A stretch of 64,000 nt of DNA from an uncultured Paracoccaceae bacterium (lineage in GTDB: Bacteria; Pseudomonadota; Alphaproteobacteria; Rhodobacterales; Rhodobacteraceae), in NCBI GenBank assembly GCA_947493255.1, contig CANLQK010000002.1, positions 124,001 through 188,000 on the forward strand. Direction: 5' to 3'. Position numbers and translations under genes: made by a program. The notes under the pieces were generated by a model. It was not told the DNA's origin. It was given only the letters and a program-made list of their open reading frames with translations, and did no database searches. Shown here one piece after another: positions 45,319-54,294 of this stretch; position 1 is the first letter of the stretch, and every line of letters begins with the position of its first letter.

Positions 45319-45431
45319 AACGCTCTCCCAGAATCAATTTGTTGTTGCTTTATGGATATAACGCTGGCAAATTGTCAACGTAATGGATTCGAATTAATTC
45401 GGACCATCTTGTTTTGATAGGGAGAGACTAA
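45319..45431. promoter_or_regulatory. Divergent promoter region with perfect palindrome
   Basis: CGAATTAATTCG (45390-45401) is a perfect 12-bp palindrome between the hydrolase and the TRAP binding-protein genes. It is a plausible operator for the MarR-type regulator encoded at 48285-48806. Confidence 0.45.
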
Positions 45432-46391
45432 ATGAAACACTTAATTCTTGGTGCAGCCGCGCTCGCCTGCGCAACCGTGGCCAATGCCCAAAGCTGGGAC
45501 ATGCCAACACCATATGGTGACAGCACGTTCCACACCCAAAACATCGCACAATTCGCAGATGACGTTCGCGCAGCGACAGACGGTGCGCTGGATATTACGC
45601 TTCATTCCGCAGGGTCGCTTTTCCCACACGCGGAAATCAAAGGGGCCGTGCGCAATCGTTCCGTTCCACTGGGCGAGTTTTTTCTATCACGCCTATCGAA
45701 CGAAGATCTGGCATTCGGAGTAGACAGCCAGCCGTTCGTCGCGACCAGCTATGACGATGCTGCACGCCTTTGGGCTGCCCAAGAACCCGTCATCACTGAG
45801 TTGTTGGCTGAACAAGGCCTGATCCCGCTGTTTTCCGTGCCATGGCCAGCACAGGGCCTTTACACCAATGGTGAAATTGCGACTGTTGATGACCTGAACG
45901 GTCTGCGCTTCCGCGCCTATAATGCTGCGTTGGAAGAATTTGCAACTCTGGCCGGTGCTGCACCAGTTCAAATCGAGGCCTCTAACATTCCACAGGCTTT
46001 TGCGACGGGCCAAGTTGAAGCGATGATCACGTCCCCCTCAACTGGTGTGAACTCGACAGCGTGGGATTTTGTAACCCATTACACGCCGATCAACGCTTGG
46101 GTGCCAAAGAACATCGTGGTTGTGAACCAACGTATGTTTGACGGTCTTGATGCTGAAACTCAGGCCGCTGTTTTGGCCGCTGCTGATGCAGCTGAAACAC
46201 GCGGTTGGGAAATGTCTGCGGCAGAAGCCGAAAGCATGACGGCCGCACTCGCTGAAAACGGGATCTCAGTATACGAACCAAGTGCAGCGTTGATCGAAGG
46301 CTTGCAAGGCATCGGCGAAACGATGTTGGGCACATGGGATGCTGCGGCGTCTGATGGCGCGCGCGCCGTGTTGAACGCTTACAACAACTAA
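45432..46391 (+). CDS. TRAP transporter substrate-binding protein, DctP family (second system)
   Basis: 319 residues with a signal peptide ending ATVANA. The family core is recognised in FTLHSAGSLFPHAEIKGAVRNRSV-like text, LNGLRFRAYNAALEEF (the ligand-anchoring Arg strand) and GQVEAMITSPSTGVNSTAWDF. It shares little with the first DctP. The divergent HyuAB hydrolase suggests a cyclic amide or its acid as ligand; this is inference. Ribosome site GGGAGAG lies 6 bases before ATG 45432. Confidence 0.9.
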   Translation: MKHLILGAAALACATVANAQSWDMPTPYGDSTFHTQNIAQFADDVRAATDGALDITLHSAGSLFPHAEIKGAVRNRSVPLGEFFLSRLSNEDLAFGVDSQPFVATSYDDAARLWAAQEPVITELLAEQGLIPLFSVPWPAQGLYTNGEIATVDDLNGLRFRAYNAALEEFATLAGAAPVQIEASNIPQAFATGQVEAMITSPSTGVNSTAWDFVTHYTPINAWVPKNIVVVNQRMFDGLDAETQAAVLAAADAAETRGWEMSAAEAESMTAALAENGISVYEPSAALIEGLQGIGETMLGTWDAAASDGARAVLNAYNN

Positions 46392-46404
46392 TCTCTCCCT
46401 AAAT

Positions 46405-46443
46405 TGGCCGGTGGTGTGTAAACTGCCGGCCAGTTTCTTTTTC
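46405..46443 (+). terminator. Attenuator between TRAP binding protein and small permease
   Basis: TGGCCGG (46405-46411) pairs with CCGGCCA (46426-46432), followed by GTTTCTTTTTC. It is expected to reduce transcription into dctQM. Confidence 0.7.
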
Positions 46444-46459
46444 AAAGGACGGCTGTGCG

Positions 46460-46984
46460 ATGTCTCGCTTGCTTCAAAAACTATATGACTTATGTGGTGT
46501 GATCGCGGGCGGTTTGATCCTGTGCATCTGCCTTCTGATTTCTGCACAGATTTGCCTCAATGCCTTTGGGCGCTTTGCTCCAGGTATTTTACCCTCGACC
46601 ATTCCATCTTACGCTGATTTCTCAGGCTTCATGCTTGCAGGGGCGACGTTTCTTGCGATGGCACATACGTTGCGCGCCGGAGGTCATATTCGGGTCAACC
46701 TTGTGGTGTCCCGAATTCCACTGAAAGGCCAGTTTTTCGCTGAAATGTTTGTGCTGATCGTCGCCACTGGCTTGATCGGATATGCCACCTACTTCATGGG
46801 CTCTCTCGTTGCTGAAAGCATTCACTACGGGGATGTATCGAATGGAATTATCCCAGTTCCGCTTTGGATTCCGCAAAGCGTCGCGGCCTTCGGTATTGGG
46901 CTGTTACTAGTCGCGGTCGTCCACACATTTGTCGATCTGTTGTTGGCACGCGTGCCTATCCTTTCCAGCCCGGGGGAGGTGTAA
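46460..46984 (+). CDS. TRAP transporter small permease, DctQ family (second system)
   Basis: 174 residues with four hydrophobic helices. PSYADFSGFMLAGATFLAMAHTLRAGGHIRVNL is the family signature around helices 2-3. It lies 2 bases ahead of the large permease gene, which has its own ribosome site within the end of this gene (GGGGGAGG). Confidence 0.9.
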   Translation: MSRLLQKLYDLCGVIAGGLILCICLLISAQICLNAFGRFAPGILPSTIPSYADFSGFMLAGATFLAMAHTLRAGGHIRVNLVVSRIPLKGQFFAEMFVLIVATGLIGYATYFMGSLVAESIHYGDVSNGIIPVPLWIPQSVAAFGIGLLLVAVVHTFVDLLLARVPILSSPGEV

Positions 46985-46986
46985 CA

Positions 46987-48288
46987 ATGTCTGATCCATT
47001 GATTGGCCTCGTTCTTCTTGGGCTCCTTATGGCGCTGCTTGCCAGTGGAGTTTGGGTAGCCATCTCATTGTCTCTTGTCGGGCTAACGGGCCTCGTCTTC
47101 TTTTCTAACGCGCCGTCAGGGTTGGTTTTGGCCTCTACGTTTTGGGGCCATTCACACAGTTGGGCCCTTACAGCGTTGCCCCTGTTTATCCTTATGGGGG
47201 AAATTCTACTTCGGTCCCGCATGAGCGATGATATGTTCACAGGCCTCGTTCCATGGCTGAACCGAGCGCCGGGCAGGCTGCTACATGTGAACGTTTTTGG
47301 TTGCGCAATCTTCGCGGCTGTATCCGGATCATCTGCCGCAACAGCGGCCACCATCGGCCGCATGTCGGTGCCAGAATTGACCAAACGCGGCTATCCCGAA
47401 AGCCTAATCTTGGGCACATTGGCAGGCTCTGCCACGCTCGGCCTTCTCATCCCGCCTTCCATCATCTTGATCGTCTACGGTGTTGCGACCGAACAATCCA
47501 TTGCACGCTTGTTCATTGCGGCAATCATTCCCGGCATCATGCTCATGACATTGTTCGCAAGCTACGTCGCAGTGCGCGCATGGATGAACCCGGGACTGAT
47601 CCCCGAAATCGACGAGACCTTTTCATTGCGTGAAAAATTTCGCGCCTCGCGTCGGTTGATACCGGTTGCCCTGCTGATTGGAGGCGTCATCGGTTCAATC
47701 TACGGCGGCCTTGCTTCACCAACTGATGCGGCGGCACTTGGGGTGGTCTTGGCGACGATGCTTGCATGGACTTCGGGATCGTTCACTTGGAAACTGTTTG
47801 GCGAAGCGGTCATGTCGGCGACCCGAACGTCCTGTATGATCGCACTCATCCTTCTTGGCGCGGCGTTCTTGTCGGTTTCTATGGGGTTCACGGGCCTTCC
47901 ACGGAACCTCGCCGCATGGATTTCCGACATGAACCTGTCGATCCCTGCATTGCTTTTGGCTTTGACGATCTTCTTCATCATCCTTGGATGTTTCCTAGAC
48001 GGGATTTCTGTCATCGTGCTGACGACGTCGATCATCATGCCTATGGTCAGCGCCGTTGGCATCGATCCGATCTGGTTCGGCATCTATCTTGTGATCGTCG
48101 TTGAGATGAGCCAGATCACCCCGCCTGTCGGCTTCAATCTATTCGTCATTCAAGGACTGACAGGTATCGATATCCTGAGGATCGCCAAAGCGGCGTTCCC
48201 GTTCTTCTTGTTGCTCCTGTTGGGGGTTTTGTTGATCTGCTTGTTTCCTCAGATCGTTACGTTCCTCCCAACTTATATGGCAAGCTAA
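46987..48288 (+). CDS. TRAP transporter large permease, DctM family (second system)
   Basis: 433 residues from ATG 46987 (the frame upstream overlaps the small permease and is rejected). Characteristic are SGSSAATAATIGRMSVPELTKRGY, GSATLGLLIPPSIILIVYG and TPPVGFNLFVIQG. It forms the import channel with DctQ. Its stop codon overlaps the convergent marR stop by 4 bases. Confidence 0.93.
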   Translation: MSDPLIGLVLLGLLMALLASGVWVAISLSLVGLTGLVFFSNAPSGLVLASTFWGHSHSWALTALPLFILMGEILLRSRMSDDMFTGLVPWLNRAPGRLLHVNVFGCAIFAAVSGSSAATAATIGRMSVPELTKRGYPESLILGTLAGSATLGLLIPPSIILIVYGVATEQSIARLFIAAIIPGIMLMTLFASYVAVRAWMNPGLIPEIDETFSLREKFRASRRLIPVALLIGGVIGSIYGGLASPTDAAALGVVLATMLAWTSGSFTWKLFGEAVMSATRTSCMIALILLGAAFLSVSMGFTGLPRNLAAWISDMNLSIPALLLALTIFFIILGCFLDGISVIVLTTSIIMPMVSAVGIDPIWFGIYLVIVVEMSQITPPVGFNLFVIQGLTGIDILRIAKAAFPFFLLLLLGVLLICLFPQIVTFLPTYMAS

Positions 48289-48806
48289 AGCGACGCTGCC
48301 GCCCTGCTGGCTTGGTCATATTGGCCGGACAGGGCGCGCAGACTTGCTGCGATCTCGCGCATTTCTTCGCCCGTCATATCCAAACGTGTCAAACCGTCCA
48401 AGAAACAGCGGTCTCGCATCTCACGGTAAGCGTCACAAAGCGTTTCACCCTTAGGCGACGTACTGTAAAAGACTTCTTTGCCCCGTTTTTCGGACTTAAG
48501 AAGTTCCATCTTCATCAGTTTGCGTAGCGCATAGTTCACAGTGTGCGTATCTTCGATGTTAAGAAGGAAGCAAATGTCCGTCAGCCGCTTATCCCGACCG
48601 CGATGATTGGTGTTGTGCAGGACAAGGATTTCGAGCGGGGTAAGGTCGGTATTGCCCGCCGCAGACATGCAGCGTGTCATCCATCTTGAAAACGCATTGT
48701 AGGCAATGATCATGCCATACTCGATCTCTGATGCTTCCCAGTTTTCGCCATCTGCCAAATGGCGGGACGAGACGATCCGTCTTTTCTGGAAATCTTGCTC
48801 GCTCAT
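48285..48806 (-). CDS. MarR-type winged-helix regulator
   Basis: 173 residues. LTPLEILVLHNTNHRGRDKRLTDICFLLNIEDTHTVNYALRKLMKMELL is the winged helix-turn-helix, followed by the wing SEKRGKEVFYSTSPKGE. Ribosome site GAGGAG lies 8 bases before ATG 48806. It is convergent with and touching the TRAP operon, and is the only regulator near the TRAP/HyuAB cassette, so it probably controls it. An inverted repeat GGCTCGG ... CCGAGCC lies just upstream of the gene (about 48857-48884) and may be its own operator. Confidence 0.85.
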   Translation of the reverse strand: MSEQDFQKRRIVSSRHLADGENWEASEIEYGMIIAYNAFSRWMTRCMSAAGNTDLTPLEILVLHNTNHRGRDKRLTDICFLLNIEDTHTVNYALRKLMKMELLKSEKRGKEVFYSTSPKGETLCDAYREMRDRCFLDGLTRLDMTGEEMREIAASLRALSGQYDQASRAAASL

Positions 48807-49048
48807 ATCCGCAACTCCTCAACGTTTTACCTGCGTTTAACTTATATTTCACAGGCTCGGAATTCAATTTCTCTTTCCCGAGCCAGTCCGCACGTACAAA
48901 AAGGTGGGTTCAGCTTCGAACGCAGTCAGGTATCCAAGTCGCTGCGCCGCGCAAAATTAGCTCAGACCTGCCGTTTTCCGCTGCGTATCATACCCTCAAA
49001 AAAAGGTCTCAGTCTCAACGCTCCACGAGCCGCGATTCATTCCCATCG

Positions 49049-52000
49049 TCAATTTGGTGCAGCCTGGACTGATGCCTTCCGGAAAAACGCAAAGTAGAAA
49101 ACCGGTGCCGCGATCAAGGTCAAGATCGATGCAAAAGCAAGCCCACCCATGATTGTTACAGCCATCGATTGGAAGAAAGCGTCCCAAATCAACGGTATCA
49201 TCCCCAAGATCGTTGTTGCCGCCGCCAAAATGACCGGCCGCAGACGTGAGGTCGAGGCGGTAACGATCGCTTCATTGAGGCTCTCTTGCGGATTTTCACG
49301 GCGCACAATGTCGATTTCTTCGACCAAAACGATCCCGTTCTTGATCAGCATACCAGACAGTGAAAGCAGGCCGAGCAATGCGGTGAACGTAAACGGCAAA
49401 CCTGTTCCGACAAGGGCAAGGCTGACACCATTCACTGACATTGGCACAAGCAACCAGATGATCAATGGTTGACGTAAGGCATTGAACAAAAGGATCGAGA
49501 TCAGCACCATGATGATCAAACTAAGCGGTAGTTGTCCGGCAAGGCTGGCCTGCGCATCCCGCGAACTTTCGTATTCGCCGCCCCATTCCATTTGATAGCC
49601 CACGGGCAGGGGCATCGTGTCCATGGCTTGTTGCACCTCGGCCTGCACCTCAGCTGCAGTTCGATCCAGCGAAACATCAGCGCCCACTGTAATGGTGAGT
49701 TTCCGGTCCCGTCGCATCACGAGGGTATTCTGTGCTTCAAAGACAAAGCCATCAATGACTTGTTCAAATGAAACAAAGGTCTGACCGGTATCGGTGTAGA
49801 TTACATGGTCTGTCAAAGCCAAGTTTGCATCTTGATCGGCACGCATGACAATCGGGATTTGGCGATCGCCTTCGCGATAAACACCCGCTGTGACGCCCTC
49901 TGTCGCAAAAAGCATTGTTTCCGCAATTTCATCTCGGGAAATCCCAGCCTGTTGCGCGCGGTCAGTCGCATAGATGGGGCGCAAGACCTGTTCCATTTCG
50001 CGCCAATCGGTGCGGGGCGCGATGATGTCGGAAGACGCCTCTGTCAATCTGCCGATTGCAATCTCAGACAGCTCCCGCAATACCGACGGATCGGGACCGG
50101 AAAAACGCACCTGAATAGGGTCTCCACCTCCGGGGCCGAACGACAAACGCTTTGCGCGGAATTCACCTTGCGGCAAGTTTTCAAAGGAAAACTGTGTCAT
50201 CTCAGCGATGAGCGGCGCGATTTCATTGATCGTCTCTGTTCGAACAATGATGTGCCCATAACTTGGGTTTGGATCTTCGGCTTGATAGGTCAGCATAAAC
50301 CGCGCCGCACCTTGCCCCGCGTAGGATGTAAAGGCGACGACATCTTCCTGTTCGGACAGCCAGTCTTCCATGATGCCTAAGTCACGTGACACTTCGTGGA
50401 TCGAGGCGCCTTGCGCGAGCTTATAATGCACAAAGAAGAGCGGCGTATTACTATCAGGGAAGAACTGTTGTTTCACCTGTCCAAACAGCGCAAAGCAGGC
50501 GACCGTCACTACAAGAAGCGCCGGGATGACCAACCACCACAGTTTCAGGCACAACCGCAGCAGTCCCTGGTAGGCTCGGAAAAGCAACCCTCCATAGGCG
50601 TCAATGTCGCTCGCCTGACCTTGCTTGAAAAAGTAATGGCCCAACAAAGGCGTCACTGTCAGCGCAAGAACCCATGACAAGCCAAGCGAGATCGCGATAA
50701 CCGCAAAAAGAGAGAACAGAAACTCACCTGTCGCGTCAGGGCTTAGCCCGATCCCCGCAAAAGCCATGATCCCAATGATCGTCGCACCAAGAAGGGGAAT
50801 TTGCGTTTTGCTGGCGGCGTCCTCCGCAGCTTCACGTGATGTCTTTCCGCGTGCCATCGAAATCTGCATGCCTTCAGCCACGACGATGGCATTATCAACA
50901 AGCATCCCCATCGCGATGATCAGCGCACCAAGCGAGATACGTTCCATTTCGATCGAGAAGATCCCCATGAATAACAAGGTGCCAACAACCGTCAGCAACA
51001 GCGTGGTGCCAACGACGACCGCCGCACGCGGCCCCATAAAGAGCGCGAGAACCGCAACCACGATCCCAACAGACATCGCCAGGTTCACCAAGAAGGAGTT
51101 GGATGCTTCTTCTACGATAACATGCTGTTGGTAAATCGGCGTCAGCTCGATCCCCAACGGGATTTGAGGCGCAAGTTCTGCAAGTTTGGCATCGGTACGT
51201 TCTCCGACCGTGACGATGTTTTCACTAGCAAGTCCTGCGACGCCAATGGTGAAGGCCTCAACGCCATCATGGCGTAGGATCAAATTTGGGTTCTGTTCGC
51301 GTGCCCGGGTGACTGTCGAAAAATCGAATAGGTTCAAGATCTCGCCCCCGACGCCAACAGTCAGGCCCGCAATATCTTGCACGGTATCTTCGCCCTCTGG
51401 ACCTTGAAGCAGGACACGCCCATCGGTCGACTGAATCGACCCAGCATCGGATACGGGATTGGCGCTTGCGATTGCGGCCTGTATCGCTGCGGGGGGGACG
51501 TTTTGGTTTACGGTCAGGCTCAAGTTAGGCTCGACATAGACTACTTCGTTTGGAACGCCAGACAGGCTGACGTCGGCCACACCTTCCACGGAAAGAAGCT
51601 CGCGGCGCAGGAACGTTGAAAGCTCATAGATTTCCGCATCAGAATATCCCGGAGCCGTAACCGCATAATAAATGCCGTACACGTCCCCGAACCCGTCATT
51701 CACGAAAGGGACGGACGTGCCGCTCGGCAAGCTGGCATTGCCCACTCTATTGCGGAGCTTGGTCCAGATTTCTGGCAATTCCGAGCCGTCATACTGATCC
51801 TTCATGTCAACGGTGATCCACGACAGCCCCGGTTGGTTCATCGAGCGTACTTCTTTCACTTCGCCCATTTTCTGAATTTCAGATTCTAGCGGCTCTGAAA
51901 CTTCCCGCGCGACCTGCTCTGCATCCGCGCCGGGGTATTGTGTGACGATCACAGCTGTCTTGATTGTGAAGGCAGGGTCTTCTAAGCGCCCCAAAGAGGA

Positions 52001-52087
52001 GAACGCCCAGATCCCACCAAGCAAGCAGCCCAGCATGATTAACCACGTAATAATAGGGCGTTCGATAGAACCGCGTGCGATATTCAT
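49049..52087 (-). CDS. RND-type efflux pump, inner-membrane subunit
   Basis: 1012 residues from ATG 52087 (AAGGAA upstream); the longer frame lies in the adaptor gene. It is an AcrB/HAE1-type transporter: helix 1 (WLIMLGCLLGGIWAF) is followed by periplasmic porter domains. The central helices contain GMLVDNAIVVAEGMQ with the paired Asp of the proton relay, and a second half repeats the layout (LSGMLIKNGIVLVEEID). It exports drugs or other amphiphiles with the adaptor encoded 10 bases upstream. No outer-membrane TolC gene is nearby. Confidence 0.93.
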   Translation of the reverse strand: MNIARGSIERPIITWLIMLGCLLGGIWAFSSLGRLEDPAFTIKTAVIVTQYPGADAEQVAREVSEPLESEIQKMGEVKEVRSMNQPGLSWITVDMKDQYDGSELPEIWTKLRNRVGNASLPSGTSVPFVNDGFGDVYGIYYAVTAPGYSDAEIYELSTFLRRELLSVEGVADVSLSGVPNEVVYVEPNLSLTVNQNVPPAAIQAAIASANPVSDAGSIQSTDGRVLLQGPEGEDTVQDIAGLTVGVGGEILNLFDFSTVTRAREQNPNLILRHDGVEAFTIGVAGLASENIVTVGERTDAKLAELAPQIPLGIELTPIYQQHVIVEEASNSFLVNLAMSVGIVVAVLALFMGPRAAVVVGTTLLLTVVGTLLFMGIFSIEMERISLGALIIAMGMLVDNAIVVAEGMQISMARGKTSREAAEDAASKTQIPLLGATIIGIMAFAGIGLSPDATGEFLFSLFAVIAISLGLSWVLALTVTPLLGHYFFKQGQASDIDAYGGLLFRAYQGLLRLCLKLWWLVIPALLVVTVACFALFGQVKQQFFPDSNTPLFFVHYKLAQGASIHEVSRDLGIMEDWLSEQEDVVAFTSYAGQGAARFMLTYQAEDPNPSYGHIIVRTETINEIAPLIAEMTQFSFENLPQGEFRAKRLSFGPGGGDPIQVRFSGPDPSVLRELSEIAIGRLTEASSDIIAPRTDWREMEQVLRPIYATDRAQQAGISRDEIAETMLFATEGVTAGVYREGDRQIPIVMRADQDANLALTDHVIYTDTGQTFVSFEQVIDGFVFEAQNTLVMRRDRKLTITVGADVSLDRTAAEVQAEVQQAMDTMPLPVGYQMEWGGEYESSRDAQASLAGQLPLSLIIMVLISILLFNALRQPLIIWLLVPMSVNGVSLALVGTGLPFTFTALLGLLSLSGMLIKNGIVLVEEIDIVRRENPQESLNEAIVTASTSRLRPVILAAATTILGMIPLIWDAFFQSMAVTIMGGLAFASILTLIAAPVFYFAFFRKASVQAAPN

Positions 52088-52097
52088 GATGCGTTCC

Positions 52098-53150
52098 TTA
52101 GTTCGCGAAGCCAGCAAAACGGCGCACTGGGTCGCCGTCGGACAAAAGGTTCGCACCACTCGCGACAATCTCTGATCCGTCTTCCAAGCCCGAAACCACA
52201 ATCACCTCGCCATGGTTGCCCGGTGTGATTTCCACAGGCACCGCGTTAACTGTTCCAGTATCTTCGCCGGTTGCTGTAAAGACCATGACTTCGGTCGCCC
52301 CGTTTGCCGCGTTAACGACGGCCGACAGTGGTATGATTTTCTCTGGCTCAAGATCGTTTTGTGTCGCAAAGACGGTGACAGAAGACCCCGGTAGCACGAC
52401 CAAACCTTCAGGCGGGGTCATTCCAAGCGTAATTTGAAACGTTTGGCCTACTTGAGATGTTTCCGCGTTGAACTCTCTGACCTGCAGCGGAAACATTTGG
52501 TCGCTTGCAGGAAATTGCGCTGAAAGTGAGATGTTCGGATTTTCGCCTGCTTGCTGAAACAGGACCTCTGGCACGTCAATTTCGATCCGTAAATCCGACA
52601 TGTCATGAAGGCGCACGATGGGTGTTCCAGCGTTTATTGTAGTGAAATTCGCAACATTGCGGGACGCTATCAACGCATCAAATGGTGCGGTGAGTTGCGC
52701 ATTGCGCAATGCGCGCTCGGCATCTCTTACCGCAATTTCAGACAGCTCTAACTGAGTTTCGGCATCGTCTACGCTAACCTGACTAACCGCACCGCCCTGC
52801 AGCTGTTGTAATCGTTCGAACGTACGTGTCGACTGTGTTCTTTGTACCTCTGCCTGATCCAAGGCCAGCTCAAACGGTTCAAGATCTAGGACCGCGATAA
52901 CGTCGCCAGCAGCGATCGTCTCGCCTTCGGTAATTGGCAGCGAAACAATTTGGCCACCAACCTGAAAGGCGAGGTCGACCGTTTCTTTTGCCACGACATG
53001 CCCAAAGAACTGTCGTTCAGCTGCCGAGACGTCAGAGGAAATTGTTATCGTTTTGACAAGCCTTGGCGCGGTGTCTTGCGCATCGGATACCGATGCGACC
53101 ACCAAAAAGGATAGAGCAATTGTGAGCTGGCAAATGAGACGCATGGGCAT
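52098..53150 (-). CDS. RND efflux periplasmic adaptor (membrane fusion protein)
   Basis: 350 residues with a signal peptide (MPMRLICQLTIALSFLVVASVSDA). The lipoyl-like half-motifs are FGHVVAKETVDLAFQVGGQI and GDVIAVLDLEPFEL, between which a helical hairpin (about 95-140) reaches toward the outer-membrane channel. LTAPFDALIASRNV and a C-terminal beta-barrel follow. The start ATG 53150 has AGGA 7 bases upstream. It bridges the pump and an outer-membrane protein. Confidence 0.92.
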   Translation of the reverse strand: MPMRLICQLTIALSFLVVASVSDAQDTAPRLVKTITISSDVSAAERQFFGHVVAKETVDLAFQVGGQIVSLPITEGETIAAGDVIAVLDLEPFELALDQAEVQRTQSTRTFERLQQLQGGAVSQVSVDDAETQLELSEIAVRDAERALRNAQLTAPFDALIASRNVANFTTINAGTPIVRLHDMSDLRIEIDVPEVLFQQAGENPNISLSAQFPASDQMFPLQVREFNAETSQVGQTFQITLGMTPPEGLVVLPGSSVTVFATQNDLEPEKIIPLSAVVNAANGATEVMVFTATGEDTGTVNAVPVEITPGNHGEVIVVSGLEDGSEIVASGANLLSDGDPVRRFAGFAN

Positions 53151-53249
53151 TTCAATTTCCTGTCTTGTGAATGAGGTTTATACTGGTAGCTGAACGGGTC
53201 GCATTAACTTGGCTATTCAGTGGATGACGAATGAGCAGAACTGTTCTTG

Positions 53250-53795
53250 TCATGGCATCACACTTGCATTCACCAAGAACTGGCTCATCGTTTGCGCATC
53301 GGGGGCACACCCAGCGTCAATCCATTCCAAAAGCACCGCGACGAGGGCGCCCGCGTGAATAGGGGCAACAAAGCGCTGAAGCTCTGGTGCGGTAGCCTCA
53401 AATTGGTTGTGAGGTGCCATTCTATGCAGTGTGATGATTTGGTCGTGAAAGTTTGTCAGCGCATTGGGCCCAGCTTCACCGCAAAGGATTGTACGCGCGA
53501 TAAGGGGCTCGGCAGCAACGCGTTCGAACGCAAAACGATGTATCGCAAGCCTCCAATCTTCGCCATCTTCCAGACTTTTCTTTGCGATTGATAGCTGCTC
53601 TTCCTTACTTTGCTGAAAACGAACTTCCAACATGTCACCAATGCTTTCGAAGTGACGATAGAAGGTTTGGCGCCCAATTCCGGCCTTTCGCGATAGATCA
53701 CTTACAGTGATCTCGAAGAATGGCTTTTCAGTCAAAAGATCACCCAAAGCGTCAAACAGGGCCGCTTGTGTTTTCTCGATACGTAGGTCGGTCAA
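53250..53795 (-). CDS. TetR-family repressor of the RND pump
   Basis: The TetR helix-turn-helix reads FEITVSDLSRKAGIGRQTFYRHFESIGDML. I favour TTG 53795 (MTDLRIEKTQAALFDAL, GGGGG upstream), because the frame back to ATG 53891 adds an untypical 32-residue hydrophobic leader; the true start is uncertain. The C-terminal ligand domain is about 120 residues. It is first in line with adaptor and pump genes on the same strand, separated by about 100 bases in which a promoter and operator may lie. Confidence 0.82.
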   Translation of the reverse strand: MTDLRIEKTQAALFDALGDLLTEKPFFEITVSDLSRKAGIGRQTFYRHFESIGDMLEVRFQQSKEEQLSIAKKSLEDGEDWRLAIHRFAFERVAAEPLIARTILCGEAGPNALTNFHDQIITLHRMAPHNQFEATAPELQRFVAPIHAGALVAVLLEWIDAGCAPDAQTMSQFLVNASVMP

Positions 53796-53899
53796 CTTTA
53801 CCCCCAAAGGCGCTTCCAAGAGTGAAGATATGGAACAGGTGATCCATAAAGTCAAGTTGGCGAAAGTCAACCGCGGGCATTTCTCGATCAACGCGGTGT

Positions 53900-54065
53900 C
53901 GACTACCGACTAATCACCAAAGGGAATATCCGCTTTACAGATGGCACAATACGATAACGCTATAGCAGCGACAGTTGGCTTCCCGTCCGAAGTCGTCATC
54001 TTGGCCTGATGCAGCATTTGACACTCGGGGCTCTAAGCCGCCATTCGCTTCAAGCACTCGTTTTC
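53900..54065. other. Intergenic DNA without recognisable gene
   Basis: No gene with a ribosome site is seen. A 22-codon frame at about 53939 exists, but is too short to support. It may hold the tetR promoter. Confidence 0.35.
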
Positions 54066-54193
54066 TTAACAAACCCCACCGCGCGGTGGGTTAACCACGT
54101 AAAACCCACTCTCAAAGCAATACCAGACCCATACTCACCCCATACCGGTCCCATATCGCTCAAACCCAACAAAACAACGCGTTAGCAATAGAG
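54066..54193. repeat. Dispersed intergenic repeat, copy 2
   Basis: This is the second copy of the repeat at 41392-41519, in the same orientation. Here the left end carries the perfect palindrome CCCACCGCGCGGTGGG (about 54075-54090), and the right end has AACGCGTTAG. Both copies lie between genes, downstream of a plus-strand gene end in one case and upstream of tetR in the other. Confidence 0.8.
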
Positions 54194-54242
54194 GCGCCCG
54201 CCGAGCTCGGTGCAGCCCAGAAACCGTTAACCTTTGCGCACG

Positions 54243-54275
54243 AAAAAGCCCGCCCGCGCAAATGCACGGACGGGC
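54243..54275 (-). terminator. Rho-independent terminator of the pyrimidine operon
   Basis: On the minus strand GCCCGTCCGTGC pairs with GCGCGGGCGGGC (with G-U pairs) around ATTT, followed by five T. It lies 20 bases after the binding-protein stop. Confidence 0.85.
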
Positions 54276-54294
54276 CAATCTCGATTGTTCAATT

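Noticed and set aside
53939-54010. 22-codon frame and decayed-looking sequence before repeat copy 2
   Set aside because: It is too short, with no ribosome site and no alignment that I can support.
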